Shown here piece after piece: positions 1 through 6,324 of a stretch of DNA of 12,462 nt. The notes beneath the pieces are model-generated. The model was not told where the DNA came from. It searched no databases and saw only the letters and a list, made by a program, of their open reading frames with translations. A program made the position numbers and the translations under genes. Every line of letters begins with the position of its first letter. Position 1 is the first letter of the stretch. The stretch comes from UBA1930 sp943368475 (GTDB lineage Bacteria; Bacteroidota; Bacteroidia; Chitinophagales; Chitinophagaceae). The stretch lies in assembly GCA_943368475.1 (NCBI GenBank), contig CALRLF020000103.1, forward strand, positions 1-12,462. Reading direction: 5' to 3'.

Positions 1-438
1 CTGATTTTAAGTATTGTTGGCTATAACTGCAACTTGCCATAGTACCATTTGCAAATGCTAAATCACAATTTTTTTTGCCACCAAAATATAATTTACTCAA
101 CCCTTTTTTACACAGCTTGCGAATAATTAGAAAACCAAGTTTCGCTTTAATAGTGATTTAAGATTTCTTTTCGTGGCTATCTACTTTTTCCATGATTTTA
201 TAAAGTAGTTAGTCCTACTATTTTTTAACTTAAGTTAAGATATTGGCCCTTAGCAGTGTTTAATATTGTAAAACTCATCAGCATATTGCTTATGACTTTA
301 TGGTATTTTTCTTACAGTGAGTATTATAAATTAAAAAAATAGCATTAGCCAGATTCGCTAAAGAATACAAATTAAGTGTTTATAGAGGCAACATTAAAAA
401 AAACGATTCATTATTCATTAGTATCAACTAAAAAAAAT
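1..438. other. Intergenic / left-edge region without a supported gene
   Basis: This AT-rich stretch precedes the first lipoprotein gene. All frames are broken by frequent stops. On the minus strand a frame of about 50 codons stays open to the left window edge from roughly position 160. It has no clear ATG start and no recognisable motif, so it is not called. I could not find an exact Bacteroidota promoter core (TAnnTTTG) near the first gene. The stretch probably holds the leader and promoter of the 439 gene, but I see nothing definite. Confidence 0.5.
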
Positions 439-849
439 ATGAAAAAAAGAAACTTGTTTACCGCAACTATTGCCTTGCTGATCGCTTTTTCATCATGTGA
501 AAAAAGTACCTCTGAATGTAAACTTATACCTGCTAAAGTTTTACGTTATGATTGCGACAGGGTAATTTTTCAGTTACTAACTCCTGATACTATTGGTGAT
601 GCCGATTGGGAAGATGTACAAACCAGGCAGCGTTACAGCAATGTTGTATCCTATTACAATAACTGTAAAATTGAAAAATTCACTAATGGAGAAAAGATAA
701 CGCTGTATGTAACTCTAAAAGAACCTGATATTAATCCTGCTATAGGAGATTGTGTTCGTTGTCAGGCTGTATCCCAAGATCCACCAAAAACAAAGGTTGA
801 TTTTGCAGAAATTTCCAAATCACCGTGCAAACCAGCTTCGGAGAATTAA
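439..849 (+). CDS. Putative Cys-rich outer-envelope lipoprotein
   Basis: I do not recognise the family. Translated from the ATG at 439, the 136-residue product starts MKKRNLF, has a hydrophobic stretch (about residues 7-17) and a lipobox ending FSSC, so Cys20 would be lipidated after signal peptidase II cleavage. An in-frame GTG at 376 would add 21 polar, Lys-rich residues before the signal peptide. ATG 439 is preferred because it gives a normal lipoprotein signal. Besides the lipid Cys, the mature part has Cys27, 39, 76, 105, 108 and 130, including a CVRC pair. Six cysteines would suit disulfides in the periplasm or on the cell surface. The C-terminal half looks beta-rich. It lies 39 bases upstream of another exported protein gene on the same strand, possibly in one transcript. 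Location is well supported; function is unknown. Confidence 0.8.
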   Translation: MKKRNLFTATIALLIAFSSCEKSTSECKLIPAKVLRYDCDRVIFQLLTPDTIGDADWEDVQTRQRYSNVVSYYNNCKIEKFTNGEKITLYVTLKEPDINPAIGDCVRCQAVSQDPPKTKVDFAEISKSPCKPASEN

Positions 850-888
850 ATAAATCAATAATTCAATTGTATAGAAAAAATAATTCGT

Positions 889-1398
889 ATGAAATCAAAA
901 TTAACTTCAATAGTAAGCATTGCAAATTTGCTTTTTTTCGCCTTTTATCTTTTTGCATTTGCAGATAAAGAGAAAGCAGCAACTCTAAATTTTGAGGATA
1001 AAATTTTGAAAGTACGGGGTCTTGTAGTGGTTGATTCACTTGGAATAGAAAGAGTGATTCTAGGGGGTCCTCTTCCTACGTCACAATCTACTTTTGGGAA
1101 CAGACTATTTCCTAGAGAAAAAGGCTCCGGTGTTTACGGTGTAATGCTCTATGATGCCGAGGGCCAGGAAAGAGGTGGATATGTTACTGACGATGATTAT
1201 GGAAATGTGTTTTTAACGCTTGATTCGAAAACAGGTCAAACCTTTCTGGCACTTGCTGAACCTAACGGTTCCACAGCACTTCAATTGTGGGATAGAAAAG
1301 GGAAAAACAAAATTTCACTTGAAACATCGGATGATGGTGCTGAAATCAAATTAAAAAATAATAATGTACCGATAAAACTCTATAAAGATGAAAAGTAA
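889..1398 (+). CDS. Secreted protein with D-x-x-G-x-x-R beta repeats
   Basis: This 169-residue protein has a hydrophobic N-terminus (about residues 7-25, ending AFA before DKEK) that looks like a signal peptide or signal anchor. The rest is built from short beta-strand pairs around an Asp-x-x-Gly turn: VVVDSLGIERVIL (46-58), VMLYDAEGQERGG (85-97), LTLDSKTGQTFLAL (109-122) and LQLWDRKGKNKISL (131-144). Such repeats occur in exported hypothetical proteins of several phyla; I know no assigned function. It is a paralogue of the product at 2549: both share a conserved opening, RGLVVVDSLGIERVILGGPLP here against KGIIIEDESGKDRILIGAPIP there. Its last 11 bases overlap the start of the WD40 gene in another frame, which suggests translational coupling and a shared role. 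No catalytic residues are apparent, so a structural or binding role is a guess. Confidence 0.85.
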   Translation: MKSKLTSIVSIANLLFFAFYLFAFADKEKAATLNFEDKILKVRGLVVVDSLGIERVILGGPLPTSQSTFGNRLFPREKGSGVYGVMLYDAEGQERGGYVTDDDYGNVFLTLDSKTGQTFLALAEPNGSTALQLWDRKGKNKISLETSDDGAEIKLKNNNVPIKLYKDEK

Positions 1399-2428
1399 AA
1401 CCCATTATTTGTTAGTGATTTTAATTATGCATTTCTCTTTTGGATTAAACGCACAATTAAATAATGTTTTTATTAAGAAACTGACTTCTATTAACCCTAC
1501 CTCTTATACAGATGTTGTTTATATAGGTGCTAAGGATACGGCTTTGGTATCAACATTTAGTGGAAGGATTGCCGTGAGAATAAATGGCGTATCACAAGAA
1601 AGAGTTATAGCTAACTTAAATGATGAGATTTATTCTTTAGCATATAATTCCAAAAAAAATGAAATTGCAGCAAGTACTTTAGAAAGTGGTATTATCATAG
1701 TTAAACAGAAAACTGGTGCCATTCTTAAAACTTTGAAACTTAAAAGTACTTGGTCTATTAATATATTATATTCTGATAATTTTCAGTATTTATTTACACA
1801 AGATCAGAAAGGCAATAGGTATCTCTGGGATGCAACAAAAAAATATCAAGAAATCGTCCTTTCAAATAAAGTCCCTCAGGGAAGGATTGTAAAGATGGAT
1901 TCCCTAGAATTAATGACAATTGTAACACCTAAAAAAATTACAGTTTGGGATTTTAGAAAGGAAGTTATTGTTAAAGAAACAGAAGTGCAATTGATTCGAT
2001 TTGGCGACATGGATAACCAAGGAAATATCTTATCGGTTGATTTTAACGAGTGTGCTAAATATAGCACTGTTTCAAAGAGAAATGAATTTGTAGTAAAGCA
2101 TCCTAACTGGCTAAGGGACATTAGAGATTACCCCAATTATCAAAACAGCTTAAAACAATCACCAGAGGATTTTAATCAAGACGGACTTTTAGTAATGAAT
2201 GGATATAGTATGCAGTTAACTATGGTTCGGTTTGCAAAAAATAAAGTTTACACAGCAAGCATTGACCGCTCTATTCGAGTTTGGAATAAAGAAACCGGAA
2301 ACCTGCTTCATTCATTAACAGGACATAAAGCGACTGTCAATAAAATTAAAGTAAATACAGACCAATCACAGTTGGTTTCCATAGATTTAAAAGGTGGTAT
2401 AAAATTTTGGGATATTTCAACAATGTAA
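1388..2428 (+). CDS. Secreted WD40-like beta-propeller protein
   Basis: The 346-residue product begins with a Sec signal peptide (Lys-rich start, hydrophobic residues about 7-20, probable cleavage at NAQ near residue 23). The remainder has WD40-type blade endings: RYLWDATKK (144-152), ITVWDFRKE (184-192), IRVWNKETG (296-304) and IKFWDIST (338-345). The last two blades are the most canonical and carry a TGHKATVNKI linker, the usual GH position. Earlier blades are degenerate. With about 320 mature residues it could form one six- or seven-bladed propeller. There is no attached caspase, kinase, TPR or sorting domain, so it probably works as a protein-binding scaffold in the periplasm or outside the cell. 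The ATG lies inside the end of the upstream gene (11-base overlap), which strongly suggests co-expression with that repeat protein. The partner is unknown. Confidence 0.85.
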   Translation: MKSKTHYLLVILIMHFSFGLNAQLNNVFIKKLTSINPTSYTDVVYIGAKDTALVSTFSGRIAVRINGVSQERVIANLNDEIYSLAYNSKKNEIAASTLESGIIIVKQKTGAILKTLKLKSTWSINILYSDNFQYLFTQDQKGNRYLWDATKKYQEIVLSNKVPQGRIVKMDSLELMTIVTPKKITVWDFRKEVIVKETEVQLIRFGDMDNQGNILSVDFNECAKYSTVSKRNEFVVKHPNWLRDIRDYPNYQNSLKQSPEDFNQDGLLVMNGYSMQLTMVRFAKNKVYTASIDRSIRVWNKETGNLLHSLTGHKATVNKIKVNTDQSQLVSIDLKGGIKFWDISTM

Positions 2429-2492
2429 TTCAGTGATTTTCCAACTTAGAATATAAAGCAAAAAATACTAGTATCAAATTTCCCCCAAAATA

Positions 2493-2510
2493 GAATCCTT
2501 AAAAAGATTC
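2493..2510 (+). terminator. Weak hairpin, possible terminator or leader structure
   Basis: GAATC and GATTC form a 5-bp inverted repeat around an 8-base loop, followed by AATTTTTTC. It lies between the WD40 gene and the membrane-anchored repeat protein. The stem is short and AT-rich, so it could be a weak intrinsic terminator or chance. Confidence 0.25.
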
Positions 2511-2548
2511 AATTTTTTCATTCGATAAATCTAAATAAGTATAAGAAA

Positions 2549-3307
2549 ATGGAGAAAGAAATTTTAAAGCAACTGCAGGAGATGGAAAATCGTTATAAAA
2601 AGATGAAGCAACTTTTCATAGGATTTGTTAGCCTCACACTAATTGTTGTTTTAGGTTTGGGATTCACCAAAACTGACAAATTCGGTTTAATAAGAGCGAA
2701 AGGAATTATTATTGAAGATGAAAGTGGTAAAGATAGAATTTTAATTGGAGCACCTATTCCTCCTTCAAAGAACAGAGTAAGGACAGATACTAACTTAGTA
2801 AGAAAATATTTTGCCAGTGAAGTTTACCCTAAAGACCCAAACAAATACATGGAATGGTATAAAAATTATAGGCATTCTGCTTTTGGAATGGTGGTAATGA
2901 ATGAAAAGGGAATAGATGTCATGCAAGTAGGTGATCAATTATCTGACCCTAATGTTGGAAGAAGAATTTTTTTACCCACAGGTATTCTTTTAAATAACCA
3001 AAAAGGATTGGAAGTCGGTGGCTTTGGTACGCATACATTTGATGATGGGAGAAGTGGTGTTGCACTGGGTTTAGATGATCCTGCAAATGGCAGAGAAGCT
3101 TTTCATGCTTTGGTTCTATCAGACGGAACCCGGGCTTTAATACTTCAGGATGCAAATGGAAAACTTGTACTCGGACTTGGAACTTCCAAGAACGATATAT
3201 TCCGTAATAAAGATAGCCTAAACTTTGTAGGCATAAAATATTTTGATAAAAAAGATAACCTGCTTTGGGAACAGAAAATAAATAAAACAGACAGTATAAA
3301 GAAATAA
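2549..3307 (+). CDS. Membrane-anchored protein with D-x-x-G beta repeats
   Basis: This 252-residue paralogue of the 889 product has a different N-terminus. A charged, probably helical or coiled-coil segment (1-20, rich in Glu, Lys and Gln) is followed by one membrane helix (about 21-39, LFIGFVSLTLIVVLGLGF). That is a type II anchor, not a cleavable signal, leaving the C-terminal domain outside the inner membrane. The exported part repeats a beta, Asp/Asn-x-x-Gly, beta unit: IIIEDESGKDRILIG (53-67), MVVMNEKGIDVMQVG (114-128), ILLNNQKGLEVGGFG (146-160), LVLSDGTRALIL (188-199) and LQDANGKLVLGLG (199-211). A 40-residue insert (about 72-111) separates the first and second units; the 889 protein has a shorter insert here. 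It starts 120 bases after the WD40 gene, so that gene is bracketed by two related proteins. A separate transcript is possible. Function is unknown. Confidence 0.85.
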   Translation: MEKEILKQLQEMENRYKKMKQLFIGFVSLTLIVVLGLGFTKTDKFGLIRAKGIIIEDESGKDRILIGAPIPPSKNRVRTDTNLVRKYFASEVYPKDPNKYMEWYKNYRHSAFGMVVMNEKGIDVMQVGDQLSDPNVGRRIFLPTGILLNNQKGLEVGGFGTHTFDDGRSGVALGLDDPANGREAFHALVLSDGTRALILQDANGKLVLGLGTSKNDIFRNKDSLNFVGIKYFDKKDNLLWEQKINKTDSIKK

Positions 3308-3738
3308 AAGAAAACGGCCACCGAAATCGCTGGATATTATTGGTTTGCAGAACCACCAGCAGATTCGCAGGGTAAAACTTTATTTCAAAGCAAAAAAGCA
3401 TGGGATTGCTACAAAACATCCTTTGATAAATTCTATTTAAACTGGCACCTTGATTTAGAAACATTTCCATTATTGCCCTATTAAAACGGAGTAACATTCG
3501 TCATTACTTTTTATGACCCTAGTACTGCTTCGGTTTATAAAAAGTTGCCTATACTGTTACAGGCTCTGCTGAATTGGTTGGATACAATGACCAGAAGATT
3601 GATTGTTGGTTATTAGTGCATGAAGAAAAAGGAAATAAAGAAGTTTTTTGGGTAAGCAAAAAAACAAAAGAGGTATTAAAATTAGAGCAGGAAATAGGTG
3701 GCAGGATTTACAGGTATAAAATAAAATTAGAATTCTAA
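3308..3738 (+). pseudogene. Decayed, 5'-truncated gene of unknown exported family
   Basis: The 460 bases between two intact genes contain clear coding remains. From 3308, in the same frame as the upstream gene but after its stop, the sequence reads WFAEPPADSQGKTLFQSKKA and then WDCYKTSFDKFYLNWHLDLE, up to an in-frame TAA at 3482-3484. The frame continues past the stop as NGVTFVITFYDPSTASVYKK. At the A-run 3539-3543 it must shift one base to continue as VAYTVTGSAELVGYNDQKID, ending RYRYKIKLEF-like (residues IYRYKIKLEF) at the TAA 3736-3738. Restoring one A to the run joins the halves as VYKKVAYTVTG. There is no start codon or signal peptide, so the 5' part is also missing. The protein style (CWLLVHEEKG, FWVSKKTKEVLKLEQE) resembles C-terminal halves of Bacteroidota hypothetical proteins, but I cannot name the family. 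The frameshift alone could be a sequencing error; three lesions together argue for real decay. Confidence 0.8.
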
Positions 3739-3767
3739 AAAAATAAAAATGTAAAGTATTTAAAATC

Positions 3768-4838
3768 ATGAAGAAAATTGCATTAGTCGTATTAACTCTT
3801 TGCCAATTATCAGCTTTTTCACAGAATTGCAGCACACCTGTGAGCAACAATTTATTAAGCAATATCCAAAACCAGATATTAAGTGCTGCTACTACTACTT
3901 TAGCCCTACAAAAAGGAAGAGAAGTGGCTCAGAGCAATTGCTATACATCTTTACAAGCAAAAGATATTATCCAGTTGTATTTGCAAGATGTACATAAAAC
4001 AGAAATTGCGAAATTGATTTATCCTAATGTTATTGATAAACGTAATTATTTTGTTATTTATGAAATTTATACAAATGCATCAGCACTGGCATCATTAGCT
4101 CAATTTGTAAGCAATTATACTTTGCAGCAAACCGCAGGCGGCAACATTGTGTTTGATAAGTCTAATGTACTGCTTCCTGTATATGATAGATACACTGGAA
4201 TTAAAATTGAGGATCAACAACCTTTAACTACGAGTGCGTTTCAACAGGTGTTAACTACTATCTATAATCTTAACCCTCAGATTCAGTTACAAAATGCTCT
4301 TACTACTGACCAATCAAAATACTTCTCGGTAGCCCAGGTAATGGAAATAGCCTTGCTGTTTCAAAATGAAGATATGCGATTGAATATACTGCAGCATTAT
4401 ATACCAAAGTGCATAGATATTTTCAACTACCCTTTTGCATTACAATTGCTCACCACACTTGCCAATAAAAATATTTACCAGCAAAGTATTTATGCATATG
4501 TAAGAAATAATGGTACTGGCAATAATTCAAATAGTGGATCATTTTCATGCCGAAATATTATAACAGATGCTGAGGCTGCTAATATTAAAAATAGCCTTGA
4601 AAAAATAAAGTTTGCATCTACTAAATCTAAACAATATAAAGCAGTACTAAGGAATAAATGCCTTACCACCCTGCAAATTAAAATGCTTGTGCTTTTATTT
4701 AATAATACAGAAAGACTTGACCTAGTAAAATACAGTTATGATTATTGCAGTGATGCACAAAATTATTATAAGATAAGTGATGTGCTTATTTATGATACTG
4801 ATATAAATGCTTTCTCAAATTTCTTACTTAGTAAGTAA
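3768..4838 (+). CDS. Secreted protein with three tandem DUF4476-like repeats
   Basis: The 356-residue product has a clear signal peptide (MKKIALVVLTLCQLSAFSQ, cleavage near residue 19). The mature part is three helical repeats of about 90 residues, at roughly 29-114, 155-245 and 266-356. Each carries the DUF4476-like signature of an S/T-x-x-Q turn, a Leu-rich helix, a charged helix, then a D-x-x-N-Y element. The three versions are YTSLQAKDIIQLYL to DKRNYF, FSVAQVMEIALLF to DIFNYPF, and LTTLQIKMLVLLF to DAQNYYKI. Cysteines 58, 214, 261, 298 and 327 may form disulfides. DUF4476 occurs in exported Bacteroidota proteins, usually as a single C-terminal copy, and has no known function; a protein made only of three copies is less common in my knowledge. 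It starts 29 bases after the pseudogene, so the decayed gene may once have preceded it in an operon. The family call rests on pattern, not a search. Confidence 0.8.
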   Translation: MKKIALVVLTLCQLSAFSQNCSTPVSNNLLSNIQNQILSAATTTLALQKGREVAQSNCYTSLQAKDIIQLYLQDVHKTEIAKLIYPNVIDKRNYFVIYEIYTNASALASLAQFVSNYTLQQTAGGNIVFDKSNVLLPVYDRYTGIKIEDQQPLTTSAFQQVLTTIYNLNPQIQLQNALTTDQSKYFSVAQVMEIALLFQNEDMRLNILQHYIPKCIDIFNYPFALQLLTTLANKNIYQQSIYAYVRNNGTGNNSNSGSFSCRNIITDAEAANIKNSLEKIKFASTKSKQYKAVLRNKCLTTLQIKMLVLLFNNTERLDLVKYSYDYCSDAQNYYKISDVLIYDTDINAFSNFLLSK

Positions 4839-4887
4839 TTGAGATGCTTTAATGTATAGAAAATAAAACTCATAAAAATTTAACCAA

Positions 4888-5406
4888 ATGTTTAATTTAA
4901 AAAATTTAAATTCAATGAACTTAAATCGGCAAATGAGGTTTGCATTTGTAATTGCAATTTCCATTTCATTATATTCCTGTTGCAAAACAATTGATTGTGA
5001 ACCTTTTTCAACAAAAAATATTAATGTGTCTCAATTTACCAAACAGGAGAGTGACACTTTTATTATACGCAGATATAAACAAGGTACAAATTTTGTAAAT
5101 AAAATTGATACACTATTGGTTGCAAGAGATAAAAATGCAACTTATTCTGATTTTGCAGATGGAATTACGAGTGCTGTGAACCTAAACATTGATGTTAAAT
5201 ATGCAATAGCTGCAGGTTTTGATTATGAGCTTTATTTTCCTGCAACAAATACATTAAGAAGGATAACAGAGTTTACCGATGTGCAGGGAGAAATTAAGTA
5301 TTGCAACCCTTCATTAGGTAGAAATTCCTGTATGAATCAAATTAATTCTCTTAAACTAGATGGCAGATTAATTACTGGGGGCATCTTTCCTGCTATCATA
5401 AAATAA
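4888..5406 (+). CDS. Small putative lipoprotein, unknown function
   Basis: The product has a hydrophobic segment and a lipobox ending SLYSC followed by a second Cys (residues 31-32 counted from ATG 4888), so it should be a lipoprotein. Three in-frame ATGs are possible: 4888, 4915 and 4933. Starts at 4915 or 4933 give more typical signal lengths of 22 and 16 residues before the lipid Cys; the longest is kept because no ribosome-binding site decides. The mature domain of about 140 residues has further Cys at 37, 138 and 147, enough for disulfides, and alternates short strands (DTFIIRRYK, KIDTLLVAR, DYELYFPA). The pattern suggests a small beta domain. I do not recognise the family. It lies 49 bases after the DUF4476 protein and 43 bases before the next exported protein start, so the three may be transcribed together. 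Confidence 0.8.
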   Translation: MFNLKNLNSMNLNRQMRFAFVIAISISLYSCCKTIDCEPFSTKNINVSQFTKQESDTFIIRRYKQGTNFVNKIDTLLVARDKNATYSDFADGITSAVNLNIDVKYAIAAGFDYELYFPATNTLRRITEFTDVQGEIKYCNPSLGRNSCMNQINSLKLDGRLITGGIFPAIIK

Positions 5407-5449
5407 GAGCACTGTTGTGAATACAAAAAATGGGAAAACTCATTTAAAC

Positions 5450-6280
5450 ATGAAGCTTATTAAAAAAATAATCATTTTAATTTTCCTGCTAAAAAGTAGT
5501 AACATACAGGCACAGTACAGAGAAAATTTTGATAAATATCCTTTTCGATTTTTACAACAGTCTGATAGTTTGTATAAAGCAAATAAAGTAAAGGCAAGAA
5601 TAGCTTATTTAAACAGCTTTAATACCCGTTCCTTGTTGCATGAAATTAGGATGGATAACCAAGGACGTATTACTACAATCATATTTCAGCCATTCATGAG
5701 TGTACAAACAAGGCACACCCAATTCACTTATACTGATTCAGGAAGTTTATCAGGAGTGCAGGATGTTTTTGAAAAAGGGAAAGACAGTAAATTTTATCAG
5801 GAGTTAATCAGTAAAGACAAAAAACTGAAAGAAAAGTACAAAGCTATGCCTGATAAGATTTATTATAATTATATAATCAGTAATCCAGCCGACACGATAA
5901 AAATAATTACCCGGATTAATGAGAAAGGCGACACCATATCCCAGTCAACTTATGCCAACAAAGGGCTTGCACAACATTACAAAGAGTTTGGGCAGTATGG
6001 AGCTGATGCTACTACCATTTATATAAACCATCCTTCCTTTTTACATCTGCCGGTTTCATTGGCATATAAAAGCCTTGGACAGGCTATTATAGTTAATTAC
6101 GAATATGTTTTTAATGAACAGAACCGCATTGTAAAAATGATAGCAAGAAATTCTCATTCTGACAGCAAGGAACCTTACAGCACAGACACTTATACTTTGG
6201 AGTATGATACCAATGGGTTACTCCAAAAGGCAAAAAGCCAGTATGTGACTTATGAGTATGATTATAAGTTTTATAAATAG
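5450..6280 (+). CDS. Secreted protein with YD-like repeats
   Basis: From ATG 5450 the 276-residue product has a classic Sec signal peptide (MKLIKKIIILIFLLK, cleavage near NIQA at residue 21). An in-frame GTG at 5417 would put 11 polar residues before it and is not preferred. The mature protein contains several strand-turn units of the kind F/Y-x-Y-x-x-x-G-x-L/I: IRMDNQGRITTIIFQ (66-80), FTYTDSGSLSGV (92-103), YEYVFNEQNRIVKMIA (217-232) and YTLEYDTNGLLQKA (248-261). These resemble YD/RHS-like repeats found in many Bacteroidota exported proteins of unknown role. Between them a Lys-rich helical stretch (about 107-136) breaks the repeats. There are no Cys and no sorting domain, so the protein is probably periplasmic or released. 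It sits between a lipoprotein and a T9SS cargo gene on the same strand. Confidence 0.78.
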   Translation: MKLIKKIIILIFLLKSSNIQAQYRENFDKYPFRFLQQSDSLYKANKVKARIAYLNSFNTRSLLHEIRMDNQGRITTIIFQPFMSVQTRHTQFTYTDSGSLSGVQDVFEKGKDSKFYQELISKDKKLKEKYKAMPDKIYYNYIISNPADTIKIITRINEKGDTISQSTYANKGLAQHYKEFGQYGADATTIYINHPSFLHLPVSLAYKSLGQAIIVNYEYVFNEQNRIVKMIARNSHSDSKEPYSTDTYTLEYDTNGLLQKAKSQYVTYEYDYKFYK

Positions 6281-6324
6281 ACGAGTTAATAATATAAAAT
6301 AAATGAATTATAAATAATACGAAA

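Noticed and set aside
1..160. Minus-strand open frame running off the left edge (contains YFGGKKNCDLAFANGTMASC)
   Set aside because: No ATG start, no recognisable motif and too short to judge; it may be the start of a gene outside the window or chance.
376..438. GTG-initiated extension of the first lipoprotein
   Set aside because: It would place 21 polar residues ahead of a normal lipoprotein signal; ATG 439 fits better.
2949..3497. 182-codon minus-strand open frame
   Set aside because: It is antisense to the 2549 gene and the decayed gene; the plus-strand reading shows real protein motifs and the minus product shows none.
5417..5449. GTG-initiated extension of the YD-like secreted protein
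   Set aside because: The signal peptide starts cleanly at ATG 5450.
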